Shown here piece after piece: positions 24,542-34,386 of a stretch of 64,000 nt of DNA (its first letter is position 1; each line of letters starts with the position of its first letter). The translations under genes and the position numbers were made by a program. The stretch is taken from NCBI GenBank assembly GCA_947561395.2, contig OX387190.1, positions 21,570,858 through 21,634,857 of the forward strand, in the 5' to 3' direction. The stretch is from Buxus sempervirens (lineage: Eukaryota; Streptophyta; Magnoliopsida; Buxales; Buxaceae). Under the pieces are notes generated by a model that saw only the letters and a program-made list of their open reading frames with translations, made no database searches and was not told the DNA's origin.

Positions 24542-24642
24542 CCGTAAACTCAGAGCGGTCCAGGCACAACCGTAGTTAATCTACGGTCTGGCTTGAACCG
24601 TATTAAAATTACGGTTCAGCCCAGACCGTGATTGAAATGCGG
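24542..24642. promoter_or_regulatory. Dyad array D2 (eight perfect half-sites, 14-bp grid)
   Basis: CCG at 24542, 24570, 24598 and 24626; CGG at 24556, 24584, 24612 and 24640. All eight half-sites match and all spacings are exactly 14 bp. Arms read ACCGTA...TACGGT in the second and third units. It lies about 780 bp downstream of the TATA box, in the transcribed part of the LTR. Confidence 0.75.
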
Positions 24643-26859
24643 TCAAACCTGTAAATAACTTAAAAAATTAATTTTTCGAACCCGGTTGGACCCAATCCGA
24701 CCCATTTAAGCTTGACCCGACTAATTGGGCTTCTTTGGTAATTTCAAGCCAATTCTTGAGACTGTGGGCCTAAGTGGGCCCACCAAGGCTTTGTGGGCCC
24801 TCCAATGGGGGCCACATCCCGACTAGCCTAACCAAGGCCCATTTTCACAAATGGGCTAAGGCCACTTAACTAACAGCTCATGGGCCAAATCCCAGCCCAT
24901 TGGGCCCTAAAAGACATCAACCCGCTAAATTGTGTAAATATAATTGAATCTTTAAACCAAATGGCCAAAATCCAATAAGGGTTACCCAATAACCCGGACT
25001 GGGCCTTGGGCTTGACTTAAGCCCAACTCGGAGTCCACTAGGCCTTCCAACGGGGCCCATACCAGACCCACTTCACTAATTAATAAAAGATAAAATCAAA
25101 TAAAAAAGGGGACCCACACCACCAGAGGGTCCCACTCATACCAAATAAGTGTGCATGCTGGTTTAGGAAGGGTGAGACTTAAGTTGACTCAAGACCAAGG
25201 AGACCCACGGGACCTGTCAATTGACGGGGCGGGCTAGGATGTCTTCGGACTTCCCTAGACGTAACCGAGAACTTGCTCAGATCTCTAATAAAGCCGCAGA
25301 CCAGAAAATTAGGCCCGGATAGGTGCCCTTTTGTGTCTGCCTGCACCTCTCAGGCAGTGGCGACTCTAAACCAGTCCCGAGGCGAGCATCACTTCTTCAT
25401 GCACCTCGTCGTGCGGCCCGAAAAATGGGGTGCGCACAGCCACCCTCAACGATTTGACCGTGATCTCGGCCGGAATAACTGCCTCATGACCGAAGGTTAA
25501 GGCAAAAGGGGTAATTCCAATAGACGTCTTGTAAGACATTCGATACGCCCACAATGCTTCAGATAGGAGTTTATGCCAACTTCTTGGCTTATCTTCAATC
25601 ATCTTTCTCAGGATATTTTTCAACACCTTATTTGTTGCTTCAGCTTGTCCATTTGCCTGTGCGTAATAAGGTGTAGATTGAATCATTCTGATGCCTTATG
25701 TTTTGGCAAATTCAGTCACTTCTTGTCCTACAAAAACGGTGCCTGAATCGGTCGTGATGGTTTCGGGGATACCGTATCTGTGAATTATCTGTTCCTTGAT
25801 AAACTCAATCACATCCGATTGTTCCACTTTTTTCAAAGGTTTGGCTTCCACCCATTTGGTGAAGTAATCGGTGGCTACTATGATGAAGTTGTGTAGACCA
25901 GTCGAAGGAGGATACACTTTTCCAATTAAATCCATTGCCCAACCTCTGAAGGGCCATGGCTTGACTATGGTTTGCAATTCGAATGCCGGCACCCTCTGAA
26001 CTGGTCCATGTTTCTGACATTCCTGACATCCTGCAGCGAACATCTGACAATCTTTCAAGATTGACGGCCAGTAATAACCATGCCGACGTAATAACCATCG
26101 CATCTTGACTCCTGCTTGGTGTGCGCCACAAATCCCTTCGTGTACTTCGGCCATTATTAACATGGCTTCTGTTGGGTTAACACACCTAAGTGGGATGTCC
26201 TCAATACTCTTTTTATATAACTCATCGCCCAGAATGAAATAGTTGGCAGCTTTCCTTTTGGTCGATCTGCTAGTCTTTATAGTAGGATCTTTAAGATATC
26301 CCCAGATCTCACCTCTCCAATCCTGTCTTATTGTCTGGTTACAACATGCCAGTGAATCCACCAGAAATGGTCTTTTCTCGGAGTTGGGGAGAGATTGTAT
26401 GGTCACCGTTCTAACTGAATCGCGCAGTCTGAGTCCGGATGCCAACTGGGCCAGTTCATTAGCTTGATAGTTTTCCTTCCTTGGCCGAATTCTATTGAAC
26501 TGCTGGGCCAAGAATCTCGCCCTTCGCAGCAACAGTACTAATGACTCGCTATTGCAGTTATATATGCCCTCCATTTGCTTCAAGACGAGTTGGGAATCCC
26601 CAACAATATTAACCGCTCGAACACCCATTTCCCGTAGAATTTCCAACCCTATAATTGTAGCTTCAAACTCTGCTTGATTATTTGTGGATAATTCTTCAAG
26701 TTGAAATGCATGTTCGTGCTTGTCGCCGGTTGGTGAGGTTATTACTACTCCGATCCCAGAAGCGAACTCTGTTTTTGAGCCATCAAATTCCAGTGTCCAT
26801 GGTTGGAATTCGGCATAGCAAAAACTGGCATGAAATACTGGGATATCCAATTCTTTTTC

Positions 26860-28596
26860 CTATACACTAGATGGATGATCGGCCAAAAAATCGGCCAATG
26901 CTTGTCCTTTTACCGCTTTCTGCGGTACATATTTGAAGTCGAACTCCATCAGAGTCAGGGTCCATTTTCCGAGTCTACCACTCACTGTAGGCCGAGTGAG
27001 CATGTACTTGACCATGTCAGTGGCTGCTATGACGAAAATTTCTTTGGCCGACAGGAGATAATGTCGTAATTTGGTAGCTGCATAATAGAGTGTGAGACAT
27101 AACTTCTCTAGATTAGTGTATCTCTCTTCCACTGGAGTTAGGAATCTGCTAAGGTAATAAATGGCCTGCTCATATCCTTGATCGTTTTCTTGGGCCAACA
27201 AAACTCCAACAGAATCGCTCGCAGCTGCTATATAAAGCTTTAGCGGCCGTTCTTTTGAAGGTGGCACCAAGACCGGTGGGGTTGCCAAATACTGTTTAAT
27301 GCCTTCAAAAGCGGTTTGATGGTCCTCATTCCAAATAAACTCTTCAGTATTCTTGATCTTCAATAATGGGGATAGGACCCTGATCTTCCCGACCAGGTTT
27401 GAAATGAATCTTCTCAAGAAATTCACTTGGCCGAGCAACCTTTGTAGCTGTTTCTTATTGGCTGGTGGCTTGGCTTCTATGACCGACTTTGCCTTATTTT
27501 TGTCGACTTCAATTCCTCTTTGGTGTACGAGAAAGCCTAGGAAATTTCTGGCCGATACACCAAAAGCACACTTTAACGGATTCATTTTCAGGTTGTACTT
27601 ACGAAGTCGTTCAAAAACCTGCTTTAAATGCTGCAAGTGGTCCGTTTCGGTCTGAGACTTTATCACCACATCGTCAATATATACCTCAAGTATTTGACCG
27701 ATCATGTCATGGAAGATGAGATTCATTGCCCTTTGATAGGTTGCGCCATCATTCTTCAACCCGAAAGGCATAACTACCCAACAATAAGTTCCTAATGCTC
27801 CACGGCATCGAAACGCCGTTTTAGCTACATCTTCCTCGGCAATAAAGATTTGATTATATCCTGAATGGCCGTCCATAAATGACAAAAACTTATGCCGTGA
27901 TGCATTATCAACTAAGAGATCTGCGATCGGCATTGGATATTCGTCCTTGGGCGTTGCAGAATTCAGATTGCGGAAATCAATACATACCCTAATTTGACCA
28001 TTCTTTTTTATTACAGGTACAACGTTTGAAAGCCACTCGGCGTATCGTATCGGCCTAATAAACCCGGCTGATAAAAGCCATTCTATTTCAACCTTTACTT
28101 TACATACCACGTCGTCACCCATCCTCCTTGAAGGTTGTCTGAATGGTTTAAATTCTGGCTTGATAGGGAGCCTGTGTTCTACCATTTTTCGGTCCAATCC
28201 TGGCATCTCTTGGTAAGTCTAGGCAAAACAGTCCGAATATTCGGCTAACAATCGTCTCATTTCTTGTCTGACCGAAGGTGGTAGTAACTTACTTATGAAA
28301 ACAGGCTTTTGTTCCGCCTCTGTCCCCAGGTTGATTTCTTCTAATGGATCTTGGGTATCTACCTTCAGGTCTTCTAATTTGGCTGGTGCTGCTTGTAGGT
28401 CAACGAGAGTAATCTCATTCCGGTCTTGTACCCTTTCATCTTCTTGTTCATTAATGAATTCGGCCGAATTTATCATTATCTCGTCGTTTTCCAGCCATTC
28501 TTGTTCCTGCTGCAATTTCCCTATCTTTTCTTCCTGCATGTAAGCCGTCATCTTTCTTAAGACGGCTTCCGCGACTTCTAATGGTTTAACCATCAT
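26860..28596 (-). pseudogene. pol middle part: reverse transcriptase and first RNase H
   Basis: The N-terminal piece (28596-28219) ends DCFA, then a TAG (28219-28221) stands where relatives have Trp (DCFAWTY). From 28206 the RT is continuous: RVCIDFRNLN, FMDGHSGYNQI, MPFGLKN and the catalytic YIDDVVIKS. The first RNase H follows (LYIAAASDSVGVLLAQE, TNLEKLCLTL, FKYVPQKAVKGQALADFLADH). A second stop (TAG, 26860) separates it from the archaeal-type RNase H, in the same frame. The upstream protease ORF is in another frame; the shift lies near 28586-28596. Catalytic residues appear intact, but the ORF is broken. Confidence 0.93.
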
Positions 28597-30139
28597 TTGG
28601 TAGTTCTTTGAGTTCGGCGACTGCGGCTACCTCTGTAATCTGTAGTTGCGCCGTTTGTAGTATAGCCGAATTTGAAGTAATCGGCTGCCCATTCTTGTCA
28701 TATCCACTAAATGAAATTGGTTTTACCCCTTCGTTATAAAGGGATGCATGTGCGGCGTTGGAATCTACGGCAAATGGCCGCTGGTCGGCTTTTACTTCTT
28801 CGGTCTTGCCATTCTTCCAAAACAGCAACGATTGGTGCAAATAAGATGGTACACATTTGTTCGAATGGATCCAATCTCTTCCCAGCAATGCGTTGTATCC
28901 GGCAGATGATTCAATTACGAAGAATGCCATAAGAGATTGCCGTGTCCCAACCGTTAGTTCGATTGGGAGGATTCCTCTAGTTCCTGTAATACCTCCTGCA
29001 AAGTTAGTGACGGTGATCTCGGAAGAAATTAAATCCGAATAAGACTTACCTAATTTCTTCAATGTGGAGATTGGGATGAAATTTATTGCTGGCCCATTAT
29101 CAATTAGAATTCTATTGATAGGGATTCCGTTCATGTGCGCCTTTATAAATAAAGGTTTCAGATGTTGAGTCATGGTTAAGGATGGTTCAACGAAACATAC
29201 CTCTCCCACCAGATCGATTTTGTCACCATCGGCCGGTTTCTGGTCTTTTTTCTCTTCTTCGAGATGTTCCGGATCAATCACATACAAAGCTACTGGGTCT
29301 TCCTCCTCCTGGATCTCCTCTAACCGTGGTAACTCCATGCTGGCCCCAAAAGTCATAGGTAAAGTGAGAACCATATGACAGTCAAGTGGTATCGGGGGCA
29401 TCCGACCGAAACAGATTTCGGCGATTGATGCATCAACACTCAACGGAGGTTGACTCAGCGACTCACTGATCTCGTCTTTGGGAGTTTCGAGCGTCAATTC
29501 CTCCGTTATTTCTACCGTAGAAGGAGTTGAGATCCTGCTGTACTGTGTTAACAATTGTTCAACTAACAATTGTTCTCCTTCTCCTCCGGCGAAATTGTCT
29601 GTCAATTCCTCGTCCGAAACCAGCCTTTCGGTCACTGCATTGGAATCGTGTTCGGGCGTAGTATCTGGAGGGATTGGTGAATCAGGCGGGCTCTTTTTGA
29701 GCCTTTGTGGTTTCGGAATGCGCCTTTTGGCAACAAACCTAGATGACCAATATGGCTCAGATGATCCAGTACTCTGTTCCTGGTATCGTCTCTTAGCTTG
29801 CTGTCGCTGCCAGCGTCGCTTCTGCGTTCTGGTCAGTTCTGCGATACTTGCCTGCGCATGGAAAGGAAATTTAGGATGAGTCAATCTTTTCCAGTGACCA
29901 TCCTGCATAATAGGTGGTTTTACCATTCTGGGTTTGACCCTGTTTACCATCCTATATTGTTCGTGAGTCATGTAGCCGCTATCCCTAGCGGAGCTATAGG
30001 TGGCTGCCGTCCTTGTCGGCGAGCCTACTTGTCTTCCAGAAGTTAAGTACAAGGGTCTCTTGCCCCCCTGAGTGTGGCGTGCATCTTCATACTTGACTGA
30101 TTTCCCTTTGTATTGGGAATATCGGTATTCTGCTATCAC
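28586..30139 (-). pseudogene. Protease region of the Tat element
   Basis: An open frame of 517 codons in the same frame as gag. After a long acidic, low-complexity linker, the retropepsin-like domain has ILIDNGPAINFIP. DNG takes the place of the usual D-S/T-G catalytic motif, as commonly seen in this lineage. Later come GTRGILPIELTVG and YNALLGRDWIH, the flap-side and C-terminal protease motifs. An in-frame TAA at 30143 separates it from gag. The end overlaps the RT ORF in a different frame by a few bases. Whether that is a lesion or a natural frameshift cannot be told from one copy. Confidence 0.85.
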
Positions 30140-30142
30140 TTT

Positions 30143-32173
30143 TTACTTGCAGTCTTGGCAAAGGAGGCCTGGTGACATTTCTATTTTCTCCGGAATCTTG
30201 CATGATGTATCTTTATTAATGGAAGAATCCTCAGAGGATTTAGCAGCCGTTTCCGGTCGCTTTTTGGTTGCAGCTTGATTGGAAGATAATTCAGAAGGAA
30301 CCGAAGCCAATTTCTTTGTTGTTTTCTCATTGAAGTCTGGCTTCCTGTCTTCTTCTGTCCTGGGTTCGCGTCTGGACTTATGCCACCACTCACCCCAGAT
30401 TTCACCTCTCCTCTCTTGACGCCATGACCGTCCTTGTGTAGGTGGATACCTCCAATGGTTTCTTGGTCGTAAATTCACCTGGTTTTGCACTGGTTTTACC
30501 GTTTTCCCCCATTTCCCTGATGAGGATCCATCCAGGTCGACTTTAACTGCTGGAGTGCGTTTTGGCAAACCAATGGTAACCATATTCGCCGACACCTCTT
30601 TAGGGAATGGTTGTGTGTCAACCTGCATCTTTTCTTTGTCGGTTTCTGCAAACTTCAGGAGCCCTTTATCAATATTCTCCTGTATCACATTACGAAGCAC
30701 AGTACATTCATTAGTTTCATGAGTTTTCACCCCGTGCCATTTACAAGCTTTACCCTTGGCCGCCACATTGGCTGGGATAAAAGGATGGTCTTTGGTCAGT
30801 CTGAAGAATCCTTGTTTCAAAAGGTATTCAAATACTTCAGCCGTCTTATTTATGTCAAAGGAATAATTTCAGCTAAAAGTACTCGTCTCCTTTGTTGCTT
30901 CTGTATCCTTGGTTTTTCGGATAAGAATCGGACAGGTAATTGATTGTTTTCCCACGACCTCTACAACTCCGTATTCAAAGTTCGGGTCCTTGTAATAAGA
31001 CCCGTAAGACGAGACTTTCTTTTCGTTGTCTTCTTGTAATAGCCACTCGTATTTGGTGGCTCTGGCCGACAACTCAAATAAGTCTTCGAACTGTTCACCT
31101 TCGAATTTCTTCCGAAGTTCAAAGTGTAGTCCGTTTAAAGCCAAATTTGCAAATTCCGATTTTGGTAAAAGAATTCGGCATTTGTTTTTCATATATTTAA
31201 AGCGAGCAATATATTTATCGGCCGATTCCCCTGGTTGTTGTCTTAACCGAGCAAGATCAACCATGGTCACTTCGGGCTCCGTACGATAAAATTGGGAGTG
31301 GAATTTCTCTTCCATCATTCCCCAATTTGTAACTGAATTGGCCGGTAAGGTAATATACCATGTAAAGGCCTGTCCGGTCAATGAGTTTCCAAATAGTCTA
31401 AGTCTAAGGAAATCATTACCGGACGCCTCTCCACATTGAACCGTAAATCGGCCAATGTGTTCAATGGTAGATTGTTGACCTTCTCCTGAAAACAAAGTGA
31501 ATTCGGGAATTTTGTATCCCCTAGGGAATTCAAATTGTTGGTCAATCTAGCCTGGGTAAGGTTTCCTATAAATTGGCCTAGTCATTCGTCGGTGATATTG
31601 ATCTCCGATCATTTCTTGAATTACATTTTGGATGTAATTACGGTTTACGGCCATATTTCTTACCCCGATATCTTCTCTATGGTTCTCCTGTGCTTCCCTT
31701 TGTCCCATGGGCCGCACCTCGATCGGAGGCACATTGGGATGAACTGGGACACCAGGAGGTATTTCTCCCCTAAAAGCGGCGGTGTTGGCTTGTTCGTTTC
31801 GGCCGCTTACACCTAGGTTCATGATCGGTGGCTGTTCCGGGATATTTATCCTTTCGTGAGCATTTGACCCCGCAGCCGATGTTTCGGCTCGTTCGGTCAT
31901 CATGACCGGTCTTGCCATTGTAGAGAAACCTTCCTGTAAAACCGCTAGGATTCTACCATTATCAGAAGAAATTTTGTTAATACCCTGGCCAAAGCCTGCC
32001 ATTTGTTGGCTGAGACCTTGTATGGCCTGAATAAGTCGCTCATTAAGGTCCGGCTGAGAACTCGAAGGTCCTTCTTCCGGGACCTCTGAAGCATAAAGAG
32101 GATTTACCTGAGATTCGGCAGGTTCCTCTGGCGCTGCATTTTCAGCATGCCGAGTACTTCTTCTTGCCGCCAT
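30143..32173 (-). pseudogene. gag of the Tat element, with in-frame stops
   Basis: The probable start is the ATG at 32173 (MAARRSTRHAEN), about 50 bp inside the 5' LTR. A stop (TAG, 31547) follows PYPG where Trp is expected. The Retrotrans_gag-type core (31495-30869) contains FLRLRLFGNSLTGQA, NWGMMEEKFHSQFY and ESADKYIARFKYMKNKC. A TGA at 30869 again replaces a likely Trp (FS-stop-NYSFD). The third piece (30820-30143) has a C-X2-H-X4-H-X4-C zinc-knuckle-like motif (CKWHGVKTHETNEC) and a basic tail. All pieces are in one frame. The assignment is firm; the protein is not producible from this copy. Confidence 0.88.
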
Positions 32174-32196
32174 TAGTGCTCTTTCAAAAACTAATG

Positions 32197-32214
32197 GTCC
32201 CACCGGGCGTGCCA
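32197..32214 (-). other. Primer-binding-site candidate of the Tat element
   Basis: The minus-strand TGGCACGCCCGGTGGGAC lies eight bases after the 5' LTR end. The TGG start and location fit a tRNA primer-binding site, but I cannot name the tRNA with confidence. Confidence 0.5.
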
Positions 32215-32222
32215 AAAAGGGA

Positions 32223-33320
32223 TGTTCCTCCAAAAATGGGCCGGTGTGGACACGTGTCTGTGTTGATGATGTGTCTCTACGCGGGCGTGCCAGTATCGTT
32301 TGATACAAATGATTTTGGGTTGAACCCTGACCCCGGGCACCTGTTCCGAATCTGAACCGGAATCGGTCCAGTCGTACTGCAAGTCACCTGTAATAAAACG
32401 GGTCAGGCGATGTTATGAAGACTAGGGGTCCGGTCTTCGTTTGGGTTCTTGTAAGCGTTTGAAAGCGAAAGCAACTAATGGCACACAAATCCTTTTATTA
32501 TAAAATCGGCCGAATAGCCGAAAGCGACAACAGATAATCCTCAAAATGGAAATAAAAGTACAAAAGAAAATCGACAGGGCTTGCAGGACCGGCCTGTCCT
32601 GGTCTTATAGCCGTAATCGGGTATAAGCGCAGGAGGAAGGGGGCGGCTGCTAGCAAAGCCAATTCAGGGGGTTCACCTTGGATTGCTGCTTACCCGAAAA
32701 TACACGAGTCACCTGGCGTGAACAAAGCGAGTCTCGGGACCGGCTGCTCGGGATTCTGTAAAGACAGAACTGCGAGTCAGGGGCGGCCTCAACTTACTCT
32801 CCGGTGGCAGGATTCTGGTGTTAATCAGAGTAAAGAGGGGTCGAAGATGTCACTGCGACTGGAAGCAGTGAGAGAAGTCCTAATTTATCCGTCTGTATTA
32901 GAGGGGATAAAGGATCACGGATGATCAAAATAATATAATAACCGGTTGCGGTTGTGTGGATTGTGTCCTTGAGCTCTTCGAATTGGGGCCTTTTATAGCC
33001 GCTCCTTGACGGTTGCTCAACGTCCTACTCTCGCACGATCTTCATGGCGGTTGGTTATCTTCAGTTCTCTGTTTCAAAGTGATAACCGCCCGGCCATGAT
33101 CTAAAAATAGTTTTATTCTTGAACGGCCGATGGCACGATCTTCTGATATTTATGGTTTTGTCGTATTAGCTCACGTGGCTCGAACCGCATTCTTCAGTAT
33201 GCGTGCTGACGTGGCCTGCTCAACCCTTCAAAGTCTACGGGCCTTGATGTCGTGGCCTAATCAAGCCACCTAGGCACCACGTGTCCTTCTCTTATTCGTC
33301 GGTTATATAAGGTGTAAACA
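32223..33320 (-). repeat. 5' LTR of the Tat element
   Basis: 1098 bp, same length as the copy at 19628-20725, with about 12 substitutions by eye. The outer end TGTTTACACC is followed by the target duplicate ATAGT. Confidence 0.95.
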
Positions 33321-33340
33321 ATAGTATAGATTTAGCATCA

Positions 33341-33545
33341 ACAAATATATATGGATGTATGTATATATGTTACCTGTATATGTATATATATATATATGTA
33401 TATATTGTATATTTATAATACTGATGTGTGTGTGGGTGCGCGTGTGTGTGCGTGTGTAAGGGCACGTGCGTGCGTGTGTGCGTGGGTGTGTGTGCGCGCG
33501 TGTGGCATGTGGGTGTGTGTGTGCGCCCGCGGCGTGTGTGTGGGG
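33341..33545. repeat. Microsatellite tract: (TA)n then GT/GC-rich
   Basis: TA/TGTA repeats up to about 33420 are followed by GTGTGC/GTGCGT repeats to 33541. Open frames across it (Cys/Val/Arg-rich or Thr/His-rich) are simple-sequence artefacts. Confidence 0.85.
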
Positions 33546-34386
33546 CCAAGCTTTTAAACCCAAATTCGAACCAAATTGTCGGTTTACTACTTTTGGAACC
33601 AAAACCGATCCAAAAACATTAAAACCAATTAGGTCAAATAATCAATAAGAATTGACACCTTTTGGGATCAGTAGTATCATTTACATAAGCTTTGCCAACG
33701 AGCTGGCTAGGGTCGCCCAAGCTGAAAATGACTTTATCAACGTGGGTTCAGTCCTCGTAAGGGGAGGGCTAGAGAGTACGACTTGACTCATTAAGGACGC
33801 CGACAACATGTGAATGAACACGCCACAAAGATGTGGATTTTGTCAACGACGGCTTAAATCTTTGAGGATGTTACTGAAATATCTGCTTTCACATTCTGGA
33901 AGAACTAGGAGACAAAAGATCATTTTTCTTTTCTTGGTAAAACGAAAGATCATTTTCAAAAGCCAGCATAGATAACTTCAGAACCCCTTGACGGTGCCAC
34001 CTGCGCTGATGGTAAAGTCTTGCGGCTGATGACAGCGACAGTTGCAGAAGCTTGTGGACTGTTAGAAGGTCTAAGAATGGCCTTATCGATTTTTGCTCGA
34101 TAAGTCAATCTACTTTTGCGCGTAAATTCTTAAGGTGATAGGCGTAAAATCTTAAGATGATAGAATGAAAACTTTTTTTTTTTGGTCTTTTTTTTTGGTA
34201 GTCAACATAATTACGTTTTTAGGAGGGTTCAAATATGATATTTTAATAAATTTCGCAGCTAATTATCTGACAAATTTTGCTGTAAATAATTTCTTGTATC
34301 TATGGGTTAAGAAACATTCAGTGTTTTTAAACCAAATTTTGTATACAGATTTTATAAGTGGAACTTTTCAAAGAACATTCAAACAA
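33546..34386. other. Spacer, no gene seen
   Basis: Mixed-composition DNA between the microsatellite and the Helitron. No domain-bearing ORF, TIR or target duplication was recognised. Confidence 0.4.

Larger units (their letters stand above)
22964..25438 (+). mobile_element. Solo LTR D (2475 bp) nested in the Tat integrase, TSD GCCAC
   Basis: Starts TGTTAGCACC and ends GCGCACA, flanked by GCCAC (22959-22963 and 25439-25443). Removing it and one GCCAC rejoins the integrase reading frame at LRVAV/QNNF. It contains two dyad arrays (23548-23748 and 24542-24642), TATA box at 23764 and the U5 decamer TGGCGACTCT at 25358-25367, 71 bp from the end as in A, B and E. It belongs to the same LTR superfamily but is the most divergent member. 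It is younger than the Tat insertion. The downstream half is rich in GGGCC words. Confidence 0.9.
22554..26850 (-). pseudogene. pol 3' part: archaeal-type RNase H and integrase, split by LTR D
   Basis: From 26850 the frame gives a second RNase H with WTLEFDGS, GIGVVITSP, TNNQAEFEA and GDSQLVLKQ. Integrase follows: an HHCC zinc finger (EVHEG...GAHQ...GCQEC), then the catalytic core with first Asp in GWAMDLIG, second in TTDSGTVF and Glu in NGQAEATNK. A TAA at 25696-25698 interrupts between EFAKT and GIRMIQS, where relatives carry Tyr. The core runs to 25444 (LRVAV), where solo LTR D intervenes. It resumes at 22963 with QNNFTPKDYTEAM and the C-terminal chromatin-binding-like part, ending at 22554. 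Two lesions make it non-functional. Confidence 0.9.
19628..33320 (-). mobile_element. Ty3/gypsy Tat-type LTR retrotransposon, complete but inactive
   Basis: Two LTRs of equal length (1098 bp; 19628-20725 and 32223-33320) begin TGTTTACACC and end AACA on the minus strand. The 5-bp duplication ATAGT (19623-19627, 33321-33325) flanks the whole. Internal order on the minus strand is gag, protease, reverse transcriptase, RNase H, a second archaeal-type RNase H, then integrase. The second RNase H is the hallmark of the Tat lineage. A plus-strand ORF with a plant mobile domain sits between pol and the 3' LTR. The element carries several in-frame stops and a 2475-bp solo LTR inside integrase. Without that insertion it would be about 11.2 kb. 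The LTRs differ at about 12 positions by eye, so the insertion is young on a plant time scale. Confidence 0.95.

Noticed and set aside
24542-24642. CRISPR-like array
   Set aside because: The regular spacing involves alternating short half-sites in a plant LTR; there are no long identical repeats and no cas genes.
29478-29879. Plus-strand Ser-rich frame in the Tat protease region
   Set aside because: Shadow of the minus-strand protease linker; composition reflects the opposite strand.
33351-33648. Open frames rich in Cys/Val/Arg or Thr/His
   Set aside because: They are translations of a GT/GC microsatellite; no start context, domain or splice structure.
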